Assembly: GCA_017408405.1 (NCBI GenBank)
Contig: JAFQUP010000164.1
Location: forward strand, 1-64,000
Length of the DNA: 64,000 nucleotides
DNA from: Thermoguttaceae bacterium
GTDB lineage: Bacteria; Planctomycetota; Planctomycetia; Pirellulales; Thermoguttaceae
Direction: 5' to 3'
Part shown: piece after piece, positions 35,221-44,994 of the stretch
How positions within the stretch are numbered: position 1 is the first letter of the stretch
Layout of the letters: every line of letters begins with the position of its first letter
Position numbers and translations under genes: made by a program
The notes under the pieces: generated by a model
What the model was told of the DNA's origin: nothing
Database searches by the model: none
The model's input: only the letters and a program-made list of their open reading frames with translations

Positions 35221-35659
35221 TATTGCATCCTCCATGGACATTAACTCGACTTCGTTCCCGCATGGGGAATGCGAATCGACCATTACTCAATTAGTTTTTT
35301 CGGTAAAAAATCTATATTCACTTGATAATTTCAAGTCAATCGGCAGATTTTCCTCCAAAAAACTATTTTCACTAATTGTATTATACACCGCCAATTGTCA
35401 AATTTTGCTATCTTGCCTGTTTTTTCTCTGTTTTTTTGGATAAAAGAGAGAAACTGGAACGATTTATTCCGTTTGCGTAAAATGCGCAAAATAAAAAAAT
35501 CGGCAAGAGACGCAGAATTTGTTTTATTATTGGTGTCAGGTCAAATTTCAGTCAAGTTCAGACATCCTTTCCAGTAAAAAACATACGTTTAGTTATCTAA
35601 AAATATTTTAAGGGTTTTCAGTAGAATCGGTTTTTGGGAAGATAAATTTCAGTAAAAAC

Positions 35660-35683
35660 CTGTAAAATGTGACAATTTTACAG
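35660..35683. repeat. perfect palindrome, candidate operator or hairpin
   Basis: CTGTAAAAT and ATTTTACAG, nine-base perfect arms, flank the six bases GTGACA. It lies about 240 bases before the ilvB promoter. Confidence 0.4.
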
Positions 35684-35918
35684 ATAAAATGGGATAATTT
35701 GTTAAAAGTGCGTTTGAAAGCTCAAAGTGATGGAGTGAGAGAGTGTTTTTTAGGTGGATTCCCTGGTATTGAATATCGATGTTCAGATAAGAATGAGTTG
35801 GGAGAATTTTTCATAACGCGAGTTGAATTTGAAAGTGAGCAGTGTGAAGAGGGGAAAGATATGAAAAAGAGGAAGCGGTTAGGGTAAGAGAGAAATTAAA
35901 ATTCTTTTTTTAAGGGCC

Positions 35919-35946
35919 TTGATTTAATTTTTAAATAGTGTATAAT
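35919..35946 (+). promoter_or_regulatory. ilvB promoter
   Basis: TTGATT (35919-35924), 16 bases and a perfect TATAAT (35941-35946), about 67 bases before the start codon. Confidence 0.65.
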
Positions 35947-36013
35947 CAATGGATATTATTATATTGGAGAAATATTTTTCGATAGTTTTTTTATCCAAAG
36001 AAGGAGAATTTCC

Positions 36014-37846
36014 GTGTCAAATAAAAACCTAACGCAGTCTTCCTCGGCAATGAATTCCTCCCAGCCGTTGACGGGAGCGGATGTCGTGGTACAGGCGCTT
36101 ATTCATCATGAGGTTGACACGGTATTCGCATATCCAGGCGGAGCCGTGATTCCACTTCACCAGGCGTATTCCCGATACGAAGATAAAATCCGCATTGTCC
36201 TGCCGCGTCATGAACAGGGCGGCGGTTTCGCGGCACAGGGTTACGCGAGGAGTACAGGAAAAGTCGGCGTATGTTCCGCGACTTCCGGACCGGGAGCCGC
36301 GAATCTTTTAACCGCTATCGCCGACGCGAAGATGGACAGTATTCCGATGGTGGCCATTACTGGTCAGGTCAGTACGCAGGTAATTGGAACGGACGCGTTT
36401 CAGGAGATGCCTTCGACTGAAGTATTCCGGAGTATTACGAAGCATCATATTCTGATCATGAATCCGAACGATATTGTTCGCGCGATGAAAGAGGCGTTTT
36501 ATGTCGCGAACAGCGGCCGAAAGGGGCCGGTGCTGGTTGATATTCCGAAAAACGTTTTAATCGCGGAGGTTGGCAAGGAGTTTTCCGGTGACGGCGGAAC
36601 GTGTGTTTTTGAGGAGCCGGATTTTGATTGCGCAATGAACCTTCCGGGTTACGGTCCGACGGAGCTTCCGACGGCGGCGGAAGAGTCGCTTCAGGAATGG
36701 GTTGAGGCTCTTCAGCAGTCCCGGAAACCGGCGATTTATCTCGGCGGCGGAGCCATGGCGGCGGAAGTATCGGAAGAAGTGAGGATTTTGGCGGAGAAAT
36801 ACGATATTCCGGTAACGATGACGCTGATGGGCTTGGGAGCGTTTCCCGAAGAACACCCGCTTTCATTAGGGCTTTTGGGAATGCATGGTTCCTGCGCGGC
36901 TAACAAGGTGATTCACGAGTGCGATTTGTTGATGGTGCTTGGAGCGCGTTTCAGTGATCGAGTGACAGGGAACGCGAAGCGATTCGCTCCGAACGCGAAG
37001 ATTGTTCATGTGGAGATAGACGCTTCGGAGGTTCGTAAGGTGATCGAGCCGACTATTTCGATCTCTGGGGATTTGAAAGATGTCATGTCCCGTTTTCTGG
37101 CCAAACTTCCGGAAAAGGCGTTTGATACGTCGGAGTGGTCCGCTACTGTTTCGGAATGGAAATCGAAGCTGGGTCTTGCGTATCGTAAGAATTCGAAGAA
37201 CATTCTTCCGCAGCAGGCACTTGAGAAGCTCTACGAGCTGACGAAGGATCAGAATCCGATCGTTGCTACCGGGGTGGGTCAGCATCAGATGTGGACGGCT
37301 CAGTTTTTCAAAATCAATCAGCCGAAACATTGGCTTTCCAGCGGTGGAGCCGGAACGATGGGTTTTGGCTTGCCGGCCGGTATGGGCGCGAAAGTTGGAA
37401 ATCCGGATAAGATGGTGATTGTTGTTGAAGGTGACGGCAGTCTTCTGATGAATATTCAGGAGATGGCGTGCTGTACTTGCGAAAAGATTCCGGTAAAGGT
37501 TCTGCTTCTGAATAATCAGTATCTCGGAATGGTTTATCAATGGGAGGACCGATTCTGCCGCAAGAATCACGCGCAGACGTTCCTTGGCCCGATTGATAAT
37601 CCGGAAAAGTACGCTCAGACGCCGGATTATTGTCCGACGAATCGCTATCCGAATTTTGTGGACATCGCGAAAGGTTTTGGCTGGGGAGCGCGATTTGTGA
37701 TGGATCCTGCCGAGCTGGAAGATGCCCTGCAGGAGATGATTGCCGCGGACGGCCCGTTCCTGCTTGATGTGGCGATTCCGTATAGTGAGCAGGTGATTCC
37801 GATGATTCCGGCAGGAGCGACATTCAAAGATATTATTCTTGAGTAA
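36014..37846 (+). CDS. ilvB: acetolactate synthase large subunit
   Basis: 610 residues. The catalytic glutamate lies in [21 protein letters not shown], the N-terminal site in [13 protein letters not shown], and the thiamine diphosphate-binding motif in [29 protein letters not shown]. The C-terminal tail with [16 protein letters not shown] is typical of IlvB. It condenses pyruvate with pyruvate or 2-ketobutyrate in valine, leucine and isoleucine synthesis. The start is GTG with AAGGAG 7 bases upstream. The regulatory subunit gene ilvN, usually next, is not here. A terminator follows, so it is monocistronic. Confidence 0.95.
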   Translation: MSNKNLTQSSSAMNSSQPLTGADVVVQALIHHEVDTVFAYPGGAVIPLHQAYSRYEDKIRIVLPRHEQGGGFAAQGYARSTGKVGVCSATSGPGAANLLTAIADAKMDSIPMVAITGQVSTQVIGTDAFQEMPSTEVFRSITKHHILIMNPNDIVRAMKEAFYVANSGRKGPVLVDIPKNVLIAEVGKEFSGDGGTCVFEEPDFDCAMNLPGYGPTELPTAAEESLQEWVEALQQSRKPAIYLGGGAMAAEVSEEVRILAEKYDIPVTMTLMGLGAFPEEHPLSLGLLGMHGSCAANKVIHECDLLMVLGARFSDRVTGNAKRFAPNAKIVHVEIDASEVRKVIEPTISISGDLKDVMSRFLAKLPEKAFDTSEWSATVSEWKSKLGLAYRKNSKNILPQQALEKLYELTKDQNPIVATGVGQHQMWTAQFFKINQPKHWLSSGGAGTMGFGLPAGMGAKVGNPDKMVIVVEGDGSLLMNIQEMACCTCEKIPVKVLLLNNQYLGMVYQWEDRFCRKNHAQTFLGPIDNPEKYAQTPDYCPTNRYPNFVDIAKGFGWGARFVMDPAELEDALQEMIAADGPFLLDVAIPYSEQVIPMIPAGATFKDIILE

Positions 37847-37876
37847 TGGAGCGGGAATAAACCGCGCGTAATCGTG

Positions 37877-37903
37877 AACCTCCCTGGGAACGGGGAGGTT
37901 TTT
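37877..37903 (+). terminator. ilvB terminator
   Basis: AACCTCCC (37877-37884) pairs with GGGAGGTT (37893-37900), followed by TTT. Confidence 0.85.
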
Positions 37904-38142
37904 GATTTTCGGTTGGCGTTGGGGTGGTTTCGCGGACTTTTCAGCCGCGCTGGCGGGCAGAGTAAACATTCCAAATTTGGAGCTATTGGGGAATTTTTCA
38001 AAACTTGATTTTCAGAAATGGATGATTTTGATTTCAGGCATTTCCGGGAGTTCCACATGGTTTCGCGTCAATGGGACTCCCGGTGATCTGCAAAAAAACA
38101 AAACTATTTCTTTTCTCTCTCCGGAAAACCGTTTTGGAAAGT

Positions 38143-39633
38143 TTATTTTTCAGTGACTTCGGGCATTGTCGGATTCATTTCGCGGAGTTTATTCAGGGCG
38201 AGTATTTCGATTTGCCGAATACGCTCTTTCGTGACACCGAGTTCCTGTCCAACCTGTTTGAGGGTCATGGGAGGGTAGTTTCTGTCCAGTCCGAACCTCC
38301 TGATGATAATTTGCTGTTCACGCGGAGTAAGGCATTTTAAGACTTCCGCGACACGCCGCTGCTGGCGATTCCGGGTACGTTCAAACTCAACCGGGTCATA
38401 AACTTCTTCCTCTCGTTCAATGTTAGCTTCATTTTCGAGGGCGATAAATTTTTTATGGTATCTCTGTTCATCAGAGATTGCCCGCGTATAGTTTTTCATG
38501 ATGGCCCAGCTTGCGTAGGTGCTGAATCGGTTTTTTCGTGAGTAGTCGAATTTTTCCACTGCCCGAATCAGGGACATATTTCCATCGCTGATCAGGTCAA
38601 ACAGGTTGTTTGAGGAACCAGCGTGGCGTTTTGCGATGGAGACGACCAAGCGAAGGTTTGCGGAAACGAGTTTGTTCTTGACTTCATTGGAGGCAGAGAA
38701 GTCATTTTCGATCTGGTCCATGATTCTTCCAGCCGGATGGAGTGGATCAAGCTGTTCCCGATGTTTTGCGGCACGCATTTTAAGGTAATTCATTTTTCTG
38801 AAAAGATGCTGTTCCTGCGGAAAAGAAAGAAGTGGTACGGAGTAAAGACTCGTCAGGTATGAGGGGAGGTTTCCAGGGAGGCGCGGTTTTCTTCCGGCAG
38901 ATAGGTTTTGCGGCATTTCATCCATAATCACTCTTTCCTCCGAACTTCCTTCAAGCGCGTTTTCTATTTCCGGGCATGAAATGAACTCAAGGTCCATTTC
39001 CATGATCTGTTTTGCGCGAGTTTCCGCTACGATTCGGTAAATACTTGTTTTTGTTCTTTCGTAGCGGCTTGAAAGAGTTTCCATTCGGACCCCTTTTCGA
39101 AAATCATCCAGGAGTCTTGCCTTTTCCCGTTCATCAAGAGTTCGCTGATATTTTGGGAAAATCGCTTCCTGGGGATTTTTGGCGTCGTGATTTTTTAAAG
39201 TGTATCGGATGGTTTCCGTACTTCGTCCGGTTCCCAGCGCCAGAGTACGGATGACATCAGTCAATTTGCGTCCGACAGCCGCCATTCGAGCCGCGCGGTC
39301 AATGATTTCCTGTTTTTCCGCGGGAGTCATTTGGGAAAATTTTCGACCTTTTTCGACTCGAACAGGTTGTGACGCGATAAAATTTTCAAGAGCGTCTTTC
39401 CTGATTACGACGCGATTTCGGCTTGCGATGAGTCTTGTTTCGCTTTCCAGACCGTTTTTTCGCCAGCGAGAAATGGTTTTTGTTGAGACATTCATTTTTT
39501 GGGCCGCTTCTTCGACGGTCCAAAATTCATTTTCAGTTTTTTCAGATTCGATTTGAAATTCAGCTTGAGGAACTGGTTCGCTTTGTTCGACCCAGATCCG
39601 TTCCGAAAAAGATCCATCCATTTGTTTTTTCAT
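38143..39633 (-). CDS. sigma-70 family factor with N-terminal HTH domains
   Basis: 496 residues. Residues about 37-90 form an excisionase/MerR-like HTH (WTVEEAAQKMNVSTKTISRWRKNG, then VVIRKDALENFI). Residues about 100-215 hold further HTH-like helices (RSTETIRYTLKNH, ERTKTSIYRIVAETR). Sigma region 1.2-like helices start near 275; region 2 near 325-390 (LVSANLRLVVSIAKRHAG, FDLISDGNMSLIRAVEKFDY, FSTYASWAIMK); region 4 near 430-485 (LTPREQQIIIRRFGLD, TLKQVGQELGVTKERIRQIE). Region 3 is very short. It is a group 2/3-like factor with its own DNA-reading head. GGGAGGG precedes the start at 39633. Its regulon is unknown. Proteins of this layout occur in planctomycetes; the exact family name I do not recall. 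Confidence 0.85.
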   Translation of the reverse strand: MKKQMDGSFSERIWVEQSEPVPQAEFQIESEKTENEFWTVEEAAQKMNVSTKTISRWRKNGLESETRLIASRNRVVIRKDALENFIASQPVRVEKGRKFSQMTPAEKQEIIDRAARMAAVGRKLTDVIRTLALGTGRSTETIRYTLKNHDAKNPQEAIFPKYQRTLDEREKARLLDDFRKGVRMETLSSRYERTKTSIYRIVAETRAKQIMEMDLEFISCPEIENALEGSSEERVIMDEMPQNLSAGRKPRLPGNLPSYLTSLYSVPLLSFPQEQHLFRKMNYLKMRAAKHREQLDPLHPAGRIMDQIENDFSASNEVKNKLVSANLRLVVSIAKRHAGSSNNLFDLISDGNMSLIRAVEKFDYSRKNRFSTYASWAIMKNYTRAISDEQRYHKKFIALENEANIEREEEVYDPVEFERTRNRQQRRVAEVLKCLTPREQQIIIRRFGLDRNYPPMTLKQVGQELGVTKERIRQIEILALNKLREMNPTMPEVTEK

Positions 39634-40152
39634 ACGGCCCTCCCGGAAATCCTTCCCATGAGAAATGATTTTCTTTTAGCAGAATTTAGCTTCTGCATAA
39701 TCTATTATGAACGAAAAAAATGCGAAATGTTGGAAATTTGGCGAAATTAAAGAAAAAGTGCCAGGTGAACATGTCCTGCTTTTTGTTAGAATTGTTTTAT
39801 CCGGAAAAAGTCCAAAGAGAGAAAGAGGTGTGCAAAATTTCGTATTTGAGAGGATTTTGCTCTGGAAAAGACGGGCAAGAGTGAAGGTGAATTTTTCTCG
39901 AAATGAACGCTGGGACATTTTGACTGGAAAACGAAAAAAAAGAAAAATCAGGAAAGGAACAGAAATCATTCGTTTCGTTTGGAGATTTTGGAAAGGTTGG
40001 GAAGTTTTGTTTTTTGAAGGATTTGCGAGAGATAAAAAAATCGGAAAATTCATGTGGAAAATGAATCGGGGGGGCTTGAAAATTTGGGGAAAAAATGGTA
40101 AAATGGACATTAAATATTAATTAGTAGGGTCTGTTTTTAAGAAGGATAAATC
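39634..40152. other. 519-base purine-rich gap before gyrA
   Basis: The region is A/G-rich on the plus strand. Two opposed frames are open across most of it (a Lys/Arg-rich one rightward 39707-40120 and its complement 39676-40110), which reflects composition; neither has a convincing start. It contains the promoter of gyrA at 40076-40104 and should hold that of the sigma gene. Confidence 0.5.
40076..40104 (+). promoter_or_regulatory. gyrA promoter
   Basis: TTGAAA (40076-40081), 17 bases, TAAAAT (40099-40104), about 50 bases before the GTG start. Confidence 0.55.
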
Positions 40153-42924
40153 GTGTCAGACGCAAACGACATTCCACCCGTGGATGATTCCGGAAGTGAA
40201 AACGTAAACGAAAATCCCAATGGTCAGATTTCCAGCGGTGAACGTCTGCTTGAACTTACCGTTGAAGATGAAATGAAGACAAGTTACCTCACGTACGCGA
40301 TGAGCGTGATCGTGAGCCGAGCTTTGCCGAATGTTCATGACGGATTGAAGCCCTCTCAGCGCCGAATTCTTGTCGCGATGAATGACCTGAATCTTGGTCC
40401 ATCGGCGAGCCGAGTGAAAAGCGCGAAAATTTCGGGTGATACGAGCGGTAACTACCATCCGCACGGAGAAAGTATCGTTTATCCGACGATGGTGCGTATG
40501 GCTCAGGAATGGAACATGCGCTATGTTCTGGTGGACAAGCAGGGAAACTTTGGTTCAATTGCCGGTCTTCCGCCCGCGGCCATGCGATATACTGAGGCGC
40601 GAATGTCCCGTTTCGCGGCCATGATGCTTGAGGATCTTAAGTGCGATACGGTTGACTTTATTCCGACGTACGATGAACGCAATCTTGAGCCGGTGGTTTT
40701 GCCGTCGAAATTCCCGAATCTTCTGGTGAATGGAGCAAATGGTATCGCGGTCGGTATGGCGACGAGTATTCCGCCTCACAATTTGACGGAAATATGCAAC
40801 GCGCTTATTCGCGTAATTGATGAGCCGTCAGTTTCTCTTCCGGAGCTAATGTCGATAGTGCCTGGACCGGATTTTCCCACAGGCGGTATTATCTGCGGCC
40901 GCAGCGGTATTTATTCAGGTTATCTGACGGGGCGCAGTACGATTGTCGTGCGTGCCCGCGCTGCGATTGAGGAGATGAAAGGAAATCGTTTCCGAATCGT
41001 GGTTTCGGAGATCCCGTATCAGCAGACACGAATTAATGTCATTAACAAAATAGCGGAATTGGTCACGAATGGCCGAATCGAAGGTATTTCCAATATACGC
41101 GATGAAAGCGATCTGAAGGAGCCTGTTCGAGTTATTCTTGAGCTGAAACGCGACGCGGACCCGAATGTCGTTTTGAATCAGCTGTACAAATTTTCGCCTC
41201 TTCAGGATAGTTTTTCAATTATTCTTTTGGCATTGGTGGACGGAAAACCGCGTATTTTGCCGTTCAAGGAAATGCTTCAGGAATTTATTCGTCACCGCAT
41301 GAGCGTTATCCGCCGCCGTACTCAGTTCCTTTTGAACAAAGCGCGTCAGCGGAAGCATACGGTGGAAGGGCTTTTGCTTGCTCACGCGAATATTGATCAG
41401 GTCATTCGGACAATTCGTACTTCTAAAACGCAGGCCGAAGCGAAGATGCGTCTTCTTAATGAGATTCTCTGCCCGGCAGCGTTGATAGAGCGCGCGTTGG
41501 GTGAGGATGGTTTCGCAAATTATGTTCTGGAATATGGTCAGAAGGAAGAGTATTCTCTTACTCCGGTTCAGGTTGATGCCATTCTTCGCATGACGCTTGG
41601 ACAGTTGGTGAATCTGGAGCAGGAAAAACTCGCGGATGAATTTAACTCACTATTGACGGATATTCGTGAATTTAACCGTATTTTGTCGGATCCGAAAAAT
41701 ATTTTGGCGATTATTCGTCAGGATCTTGAGGAAATGCGTGATCGGTATGGCGACGCGCGCCGGACCGGAATAGAGATGGTTGATCTTGATGCGAATCTTG
41801 AAGATCTCATCATGGAAGAAAACATGGTGGTTTCGATTACGTCCGGAGGTTTCATCAAGCGTACTTCAACTTCGATGTTCAAAGCGCAGCGTCGCGGCGG
41901 GAAGGGACTCAAGGGAGCCAAAACGCGGGCGGAGGATCCGATTGAGCATTTGATCGTTGGTTCCACGCATGATTTTCTTATGTTCTTCACGAACAAAGGA
42001 AAGGTTTACTGGCGTAAAATCTATGATATTCCGGAAGCTGCCCGTGACGGAATGGGACGTGCGATCGTTAATTTCCTAGCACTGGAAAAAGATGAACACA
42101 TCGCGGAATGTCGGCCGGTTCGTGATTTTGATCATGATGGATACTATCTGGTCATGGCAACACGAAATGGAACGATCAAGAAAACGGAACTTTCCGACTA
42201 TCGCCGTCCGCGTAAATTGGGGCTTATCGCGTGCAATTTGCGTGAGGGAGACGAACTCATCGGCGTGGACATCGTTGGACCAGGTGAGGATATCGTTCTT
42301 TCAACGAAAAAAGGGCGCGCTATTCGTTTTGACCACACGAATGTTCGTCCAATGGGTCGAACCGCTACGGGAGTACGAGGAATTCGTCTACGTGACGGAG
42401 ATGAAGTCGTCGGAATGGCAATCGTTAAGCCGGGGGCAAATCTTTTGACACTTTGTGAAAACGGATATGGGAAACAGACTCCGTTTGGGCACGATGTTTC
42501 TGTTTTGCCTGATTCGGAGGAGGAGATCGGCAGGATCCCGGAAGATGAAAACGTTTCGGAAATTTCTGAAAATGAAATTCCAGAAGAAGGTGAAGAAGCT
42601 GACAGTGAGGGAGGTTCAGAAAGCAGTGCCCGTTCCTATCGGCGTCAGACGCGCGGCGGAATGGGAATTATGGACATTCGCACGTCAAAACGAAACGGAA
42701 ATGTCATTGGCGTAGCAGTCGTTTTCCCGGGAGATGAGATTTTGATGATGACAGCTCGCGGGAAAATTCAGAGAATGCACGTGGATGAAGTTCGTGTTAC
42801 CGGTCGTAATACGCAGGGAGTGCGCATTATGAATGTGGACGCGGATGACCGTCTTGTGGCGGTACGGGTTGTTCCGGCTGAAGAGAACGATGGAGCCGCG
42901 GAGGAAACGACTGCGGAAGAATGA
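40153..42924 (+). CDS. gyrA: DNA gyrase subunit A
   Basis: 923 residues. The breakage-reunion domain shows SYLTYAMSVIVSRALP, DGLKPSQRRIL and the catalytic tyrosine in AAMRYTEARMS (near residue 146). The GyrA-box QRRGGKG is near residue 579, marking it as gyrase and not topoisomerase IV. The C-terminal beta-pinwheel is present but an acidic, Ser/Glu-rich insert of about 50 residues (about 786-835) interrupts it before GGMGIMDI. Gyrase introduces negative supercoils. The start is GTG, preceded by AAGGA. gyrB is not in the window. A terminator follows, with a repeated hairpin element. Confidence 0.95.
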   Translation: MSDANDIPPVDDSGSENVNENPNGQISSGERLLELTVEDEMKTSYLTYAMSVIVSRALPNVHDGLKPSQRRILVAMNDLNLGPSASRVKSAKISGDTSGNYHPHGESIVYPTMVRMAQEWNMRYVLVDKQGNFGSIAGLPPAAMRYTEARMSRFAAMMLEDLKCDTVDFIPTYDERNLEPVVLPSKFPNLLVNGANGIAVGMATSIPPHNLTEICNALIRVIDEPSVSLPELMSIVPGPDFPTGGIICGRSGIYSGYLTGRSTIVVRARAAIEEMKGNRFRIVVSEIPYQQTRINVINKIAELVTNGRIEGISNIRDESDLKEPVRVILELKRDADPNVVLNQLYKFSPLQDSFSIILLALVDGKPRILPFKEMLQEFIRHRMSVIRRRTQFLLNKARQRKHTVEGLLLAHANIDQVIRTIRTSKTQAEAKMRLLNEILCPAALIERALGEDGFANYVLEYGQKEEYSLTPVQVDAILRMTLGQLVNLEQEKLADEFNSLLTDIREFNRILSDPKNILAIIRQDLEEMRDRYGDARRTGIEMVDLDANLEDLIMEENMVVSITSGGFIKRTSTSMFKAQRRGGKGLKGAKTRAEDPIEHLIVGSTHDFLMFFTNKGKVYWRKIYDIPEAARDGMGRAIVNFLALEKDEHIAECRPVRDFDHDGYYLVMATRNGTIKKTELSDYRRPRKLGLIACNLREGDELIGVDIVGPGEDIVLSTKKGRAIRFDHTNVRPMGRTATGVRGIRLRDGDEVVGMAIVKPGANLLTLCENGYGKQTPFGHDVSVLPDSEEEIGRIPEDENVSEISENEIPEEGEEADSEGGSESSARSYRRQTRGGMGIMDIRTSKRNGNVIGVAVVFPGDEILMMTARGKIQRMHVDEVRVTGRNTQGVRIMNVDADDRLVAVRVVPAEENDGAAEETTAEE

Positions 42925-42936
42925 TTTTTGGGTGAA

Positions 42937-42974
42937 CGCGGATAAAAGGAGTTTTATTTCCAAAGCCGCGTTTA
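42937..42974. repeat. dispersed stem-loop element, copy 1
   Basis: CGCGG and CCGCG arms enclose a loop of A/T-rich sequence and are followed by TTTAA. The element is closely similar to 58466-58502, sharing AAAGCCGCGTTTAA exactly. It sits after gyrA. Confidence 0.5.
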
Positions 42975-42991
42975 ACCAGAAACAAAAAAAG

Positions 42992-43034
42992 AAAGACCAT
43001 TCATGAATTCCGAAAGGAGCGTGAATGGTCTTTT
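42992..43034 (+). terminator. gyrA terminator
   Basis: AAAGACCATTCA (42992-43003) pairs perfectly with the arm 43022-43033, with a T-run. Confidence 0.85.
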
Positions 43035-43121
43035 GGGTTGGATATGAGAGAAATTTAATTTTTATTTGATGATTGGTCAATAAAAAAAGCACCCAAACCC
43101 CCCTGGATTCAAAGTGCTCAA

Positions 43122-43196
43122 TCGGGGCAAGAGGATTCGAACCTCCGACCCTCTGCTCCCAAAGCAGATGCGCTAGCCAGGCTGCGCTATGCCCCG
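43122..43196 (-). tRNA. tRNA-Pro(UGG)
   Basis: The minus strand folds as a cloverleaf: acceptor arms CGGGGCA/TGCCCCG, D-arm with GCGCAGCCTGGCTAGCGC, anticodon loop CTTTGGGAG with UGG, and T-arm GGTTCGAATCC. Length is 75 bases. CCA is not encoded. It is a single tRNA gene. Confidence 0.95.
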
Positions 43197-43313
43197 AACT
43201 ATCCTAATCATACCCGAAAATAAAAATTTTTCAAGAGGGGGGTTTCCCATTTTTTCCAAATTATTTAAATTCGGGTCGATTAAGAGTTAGAAAGATTAAG
43301 GAAAAAGTTGATT

Positions 43314-43670
43314 TTAAGGTGTCGTTACTTCACGAGTCGCGACGATGTCCGCTCCGGTCCCCAAAACGTTGGGAAGCAAGACCGCGTTCATTTCGACGGG
43401 AGCCTGAACGGTGAGTCGGTCGATCTCCGCCATGACGTCAAAAATGCGTCCTTTCGGAATCGGCTGGGACGTCTTGACCGGGAGACGCGGAATGGTTCCG
43501 CCAGCGATCTTCACGGTGGAAGTGATGGTTCGGGTGGGATTCGTGACCTCATTTTTCCCGTATACTTCGCCCCGTTTGCAGAAATTTCCCGTCACGTTCA
43601 TGTTTTCATCCACGGTCAGATGACAGCCGCGCGGGCAGACGATGCAGATCAGTTCTTTTTTCTCACTCAT
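43314..43670 (-). CDS. DUF1667 cysteine-motif protein
   Basis: 118 residues. Four cysteines lie in the N-terminal third: CIVCPRGCHL and GNFCKRGEVYG, a set likely to bind a metal or iron-sulfur centre. The rest is the typical DUF1667 end (RTITSTVKIAGG, LPVKTSQPIPK). DUF1667 genes usually follow a GlpA-like and a FAD oxidoreductase gene, as here, and may supply the third subunit of an anaerobic-type glycerol-3-phosphate dehydrogenase. The start overlaps the end of the previous gene by 8 bases (translational coupling), with GGAGG upstream. It belongs to the GC-rich cluster. Confidence 0.85.
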   Translation of the reverse strand: MSEKKELICIVCPRGCHLTVDENMNVTGNFCKRGEVYGKNEVTNPTRTITSTVKIAGGTIPRLPVKTSQPIPKGRIFDVMAEIDRLTVQAPVEMNAVLLPNVLGTGADIVATREVTTP

Positions 43671-44940
43671 TGGACACCTCCACAGACAGGACGCCGCTCT
43701 TTTCCAGCAGGTCAGCCTGCCGGATCGTTAAATTCTCCATTTCCGCCGGGATCAGGAACGCTTTTTTGACTTTTTTCAGGATCTGACCGTTCTGCTTCAC
43801 GACGAGCGAAACGTTCTGGAACGGTTTCTGCACACGGAATTTCAGGACGAAATCGTTCTCTTTTCCGTCCGCGTCTTTTCCGCAATGCAGAGAGGCCGGC
43901 AACAGATAGCCAACTCCCGGACCGGGTTCCGTGCGAATGACGTCTTCAGAGGTCGCCAACGTTCCCTGAATGAACTGCGCCGCCGCGATTCCGGCTGTTT
44001 CACCTTCCATGCTCACGAAGTCGACCAGATCGTGAACGTGCAGCGAGTTTCCGCAGCTGAAAATTCCCGGAATGGACGTCTGCATATTTTCATCCACGAG
44101 CGGACCGCTGGTTTTCGGGTGGATCTGAACGCCGATTTCCGTCAGAAGCGGATTTGAGGGGATCAGACCGACGGAAAGGAGCAGCGTATCCATCTCAAAT
44201 TCCTGATCCGTGCCGGGCACGAACTGGAATTTTTCATCGACCTGCGCCAGAACGATCTTTTCGAGGCGTTCTTTTCCGATGATCTTCTTCACGGTATGGC
44301 TCAGGTAAAGCGGGATGTCGAAATCGTTCAGGCACTGGACGATATTTCGCGTCAGGCCGTTCGAGTAGGGCATGAGTTCCGCGACGCCGAGGACTTTACT
44401 TCCTTCCAGCGTCATGCGCCGCGCCATGATCAGCCCAATGTCGCCGGAACCGAGGATGAAGACCTTCTTTCCGACAAAATAGCCGTCGATATTCAGGTAA
44501 CGCTGCGCCAAACCCGCCGTCATGACGCCGGTGGGACGGTCACCGGGGATCTTGATCGCGCCGCGTGTGCGTTCACTGCATCCGGTCGCGCAGACGATCG
44601 CCTTGCCCTGCACGACACAGTAGCCTTCCGCTTCGCTGGAATAGTGGACCTCTTTTTCTGCCGTGATTTTCAGGACCATGGAGCGGACCTTGATTTCGAT
44701 TCCGGCACGTTTTTCCGCTTCACCGGCAAATCGCGCGGCATACTCCGGACCAGTCAGTTCTTCCTTGAATCGGTGAAGGCCGAAGCCATTATGGATGCAC
44801 TGAAGGAGGATCCCGCCGGCTTCATCTTCTTTTTCCAGGACCAGGATCTTTTCGACACCGTGATCCGCGGCAGCGATCGCGGCAGCGAGTCCCGCTGATC
44901 CGCCGCCGATGATGATCAAATCGTACTGTTTCGTTTCCAT
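43663..44940 (-). CDS. FAD/NAD-dependent oxidoreductase of a glycerol-3-phosphate dehydrogenase set
   Basis: 425 residues. The FAD-binding motif is LIIIGGGSAGLAAAIAA; the second Rossmann motif is VFILGSGDIGLIMARR; the C-terminal FAD motif contains GIFSCGNSLHVHDLVD. The AGGILLQCIHNGFGL region has a Cys, and CATGC lies near residue 117. It is related to NADH oxidase/NirB-type enzymes that pair with GlpA-like subunits. It probably passes electrons from glycerol-3-phosphate oxidation to NAD or to a membrane carrier. AAAGGA precedes the ATG, and DUF1667 follows with an 8-base overlap. It is in the GC-rich cluster, 54 bases after the GlpA-like gene. Confidence 0.85.
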   Translation of the reverse strand: METKQYDLIIIGGGSAGLAAAIAAADHGVEKILVLEKEDEAGGILLQCIHNGFGLHRFKEELTGPEYAARFAGEAEKRAGIEIKVRSMVLKITAEKEVHYSSEAEGYCVVQGKAIVCATGCSERTRGAIKIPGDRPTGVMTAGLAQRYLNIDGYFVGKKVFILGSGDIGLIMARRMTLEGSKVLGVAELMPYSNGLTRNIVQCLNDFDIPLYLSHTVKKIIGKERLEKIVLAQVDEKFQFVPGTDQEFEMDTLLLSVGLIPSNPLLTEIGVQIHPKTSGPLVDENMQTSIPGIFSCGNSLHVHDLVDFVSMEGETAGIAAAQFIQGTLATSEDVIRTEPGPGVGYLLPASLHCGKDADGKENDFVLKFRVQKPFQNVSLVVKQNGQILKKVKKAFLIPAEMENLTIRQADLLEKSGVLSVEVSNE

Positions 44941-44994
44941 TTGCTTTCCTTTTTTGAAGTCTCCCAGACCGAAGAAGTTCGGGAGGAGAAGATG

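Larger units (their letters stand above)
35221..36013. other. 793-base gap between the YTV gene and ilvB
   Basis: No gene is supported; the one plus-strand frame at 35669-35887 is short and lacks a ribosome binding site. A minus-strand TATAAT at 35380-35385 may be the -10 box of the YTV gene, with a weak -35. A palindrome is at 35660-35683 and the ilvB promoter at 35919-35946. Confidence 0.5.

Noticed and set aside
35669..35887. 72-residue rightward open frame upstream of ilvB
   Set aside because: Overlaps the palindrome at 35660-35683, lacks a ribosome binding site and resembles nothing known.
39676..40120. Two overlapping opposed open frames between the sigma gene and gyrA
   Set aside because: Both reflect a purine-rich strand with few stops; no ribosome binding site and no family resemblance.
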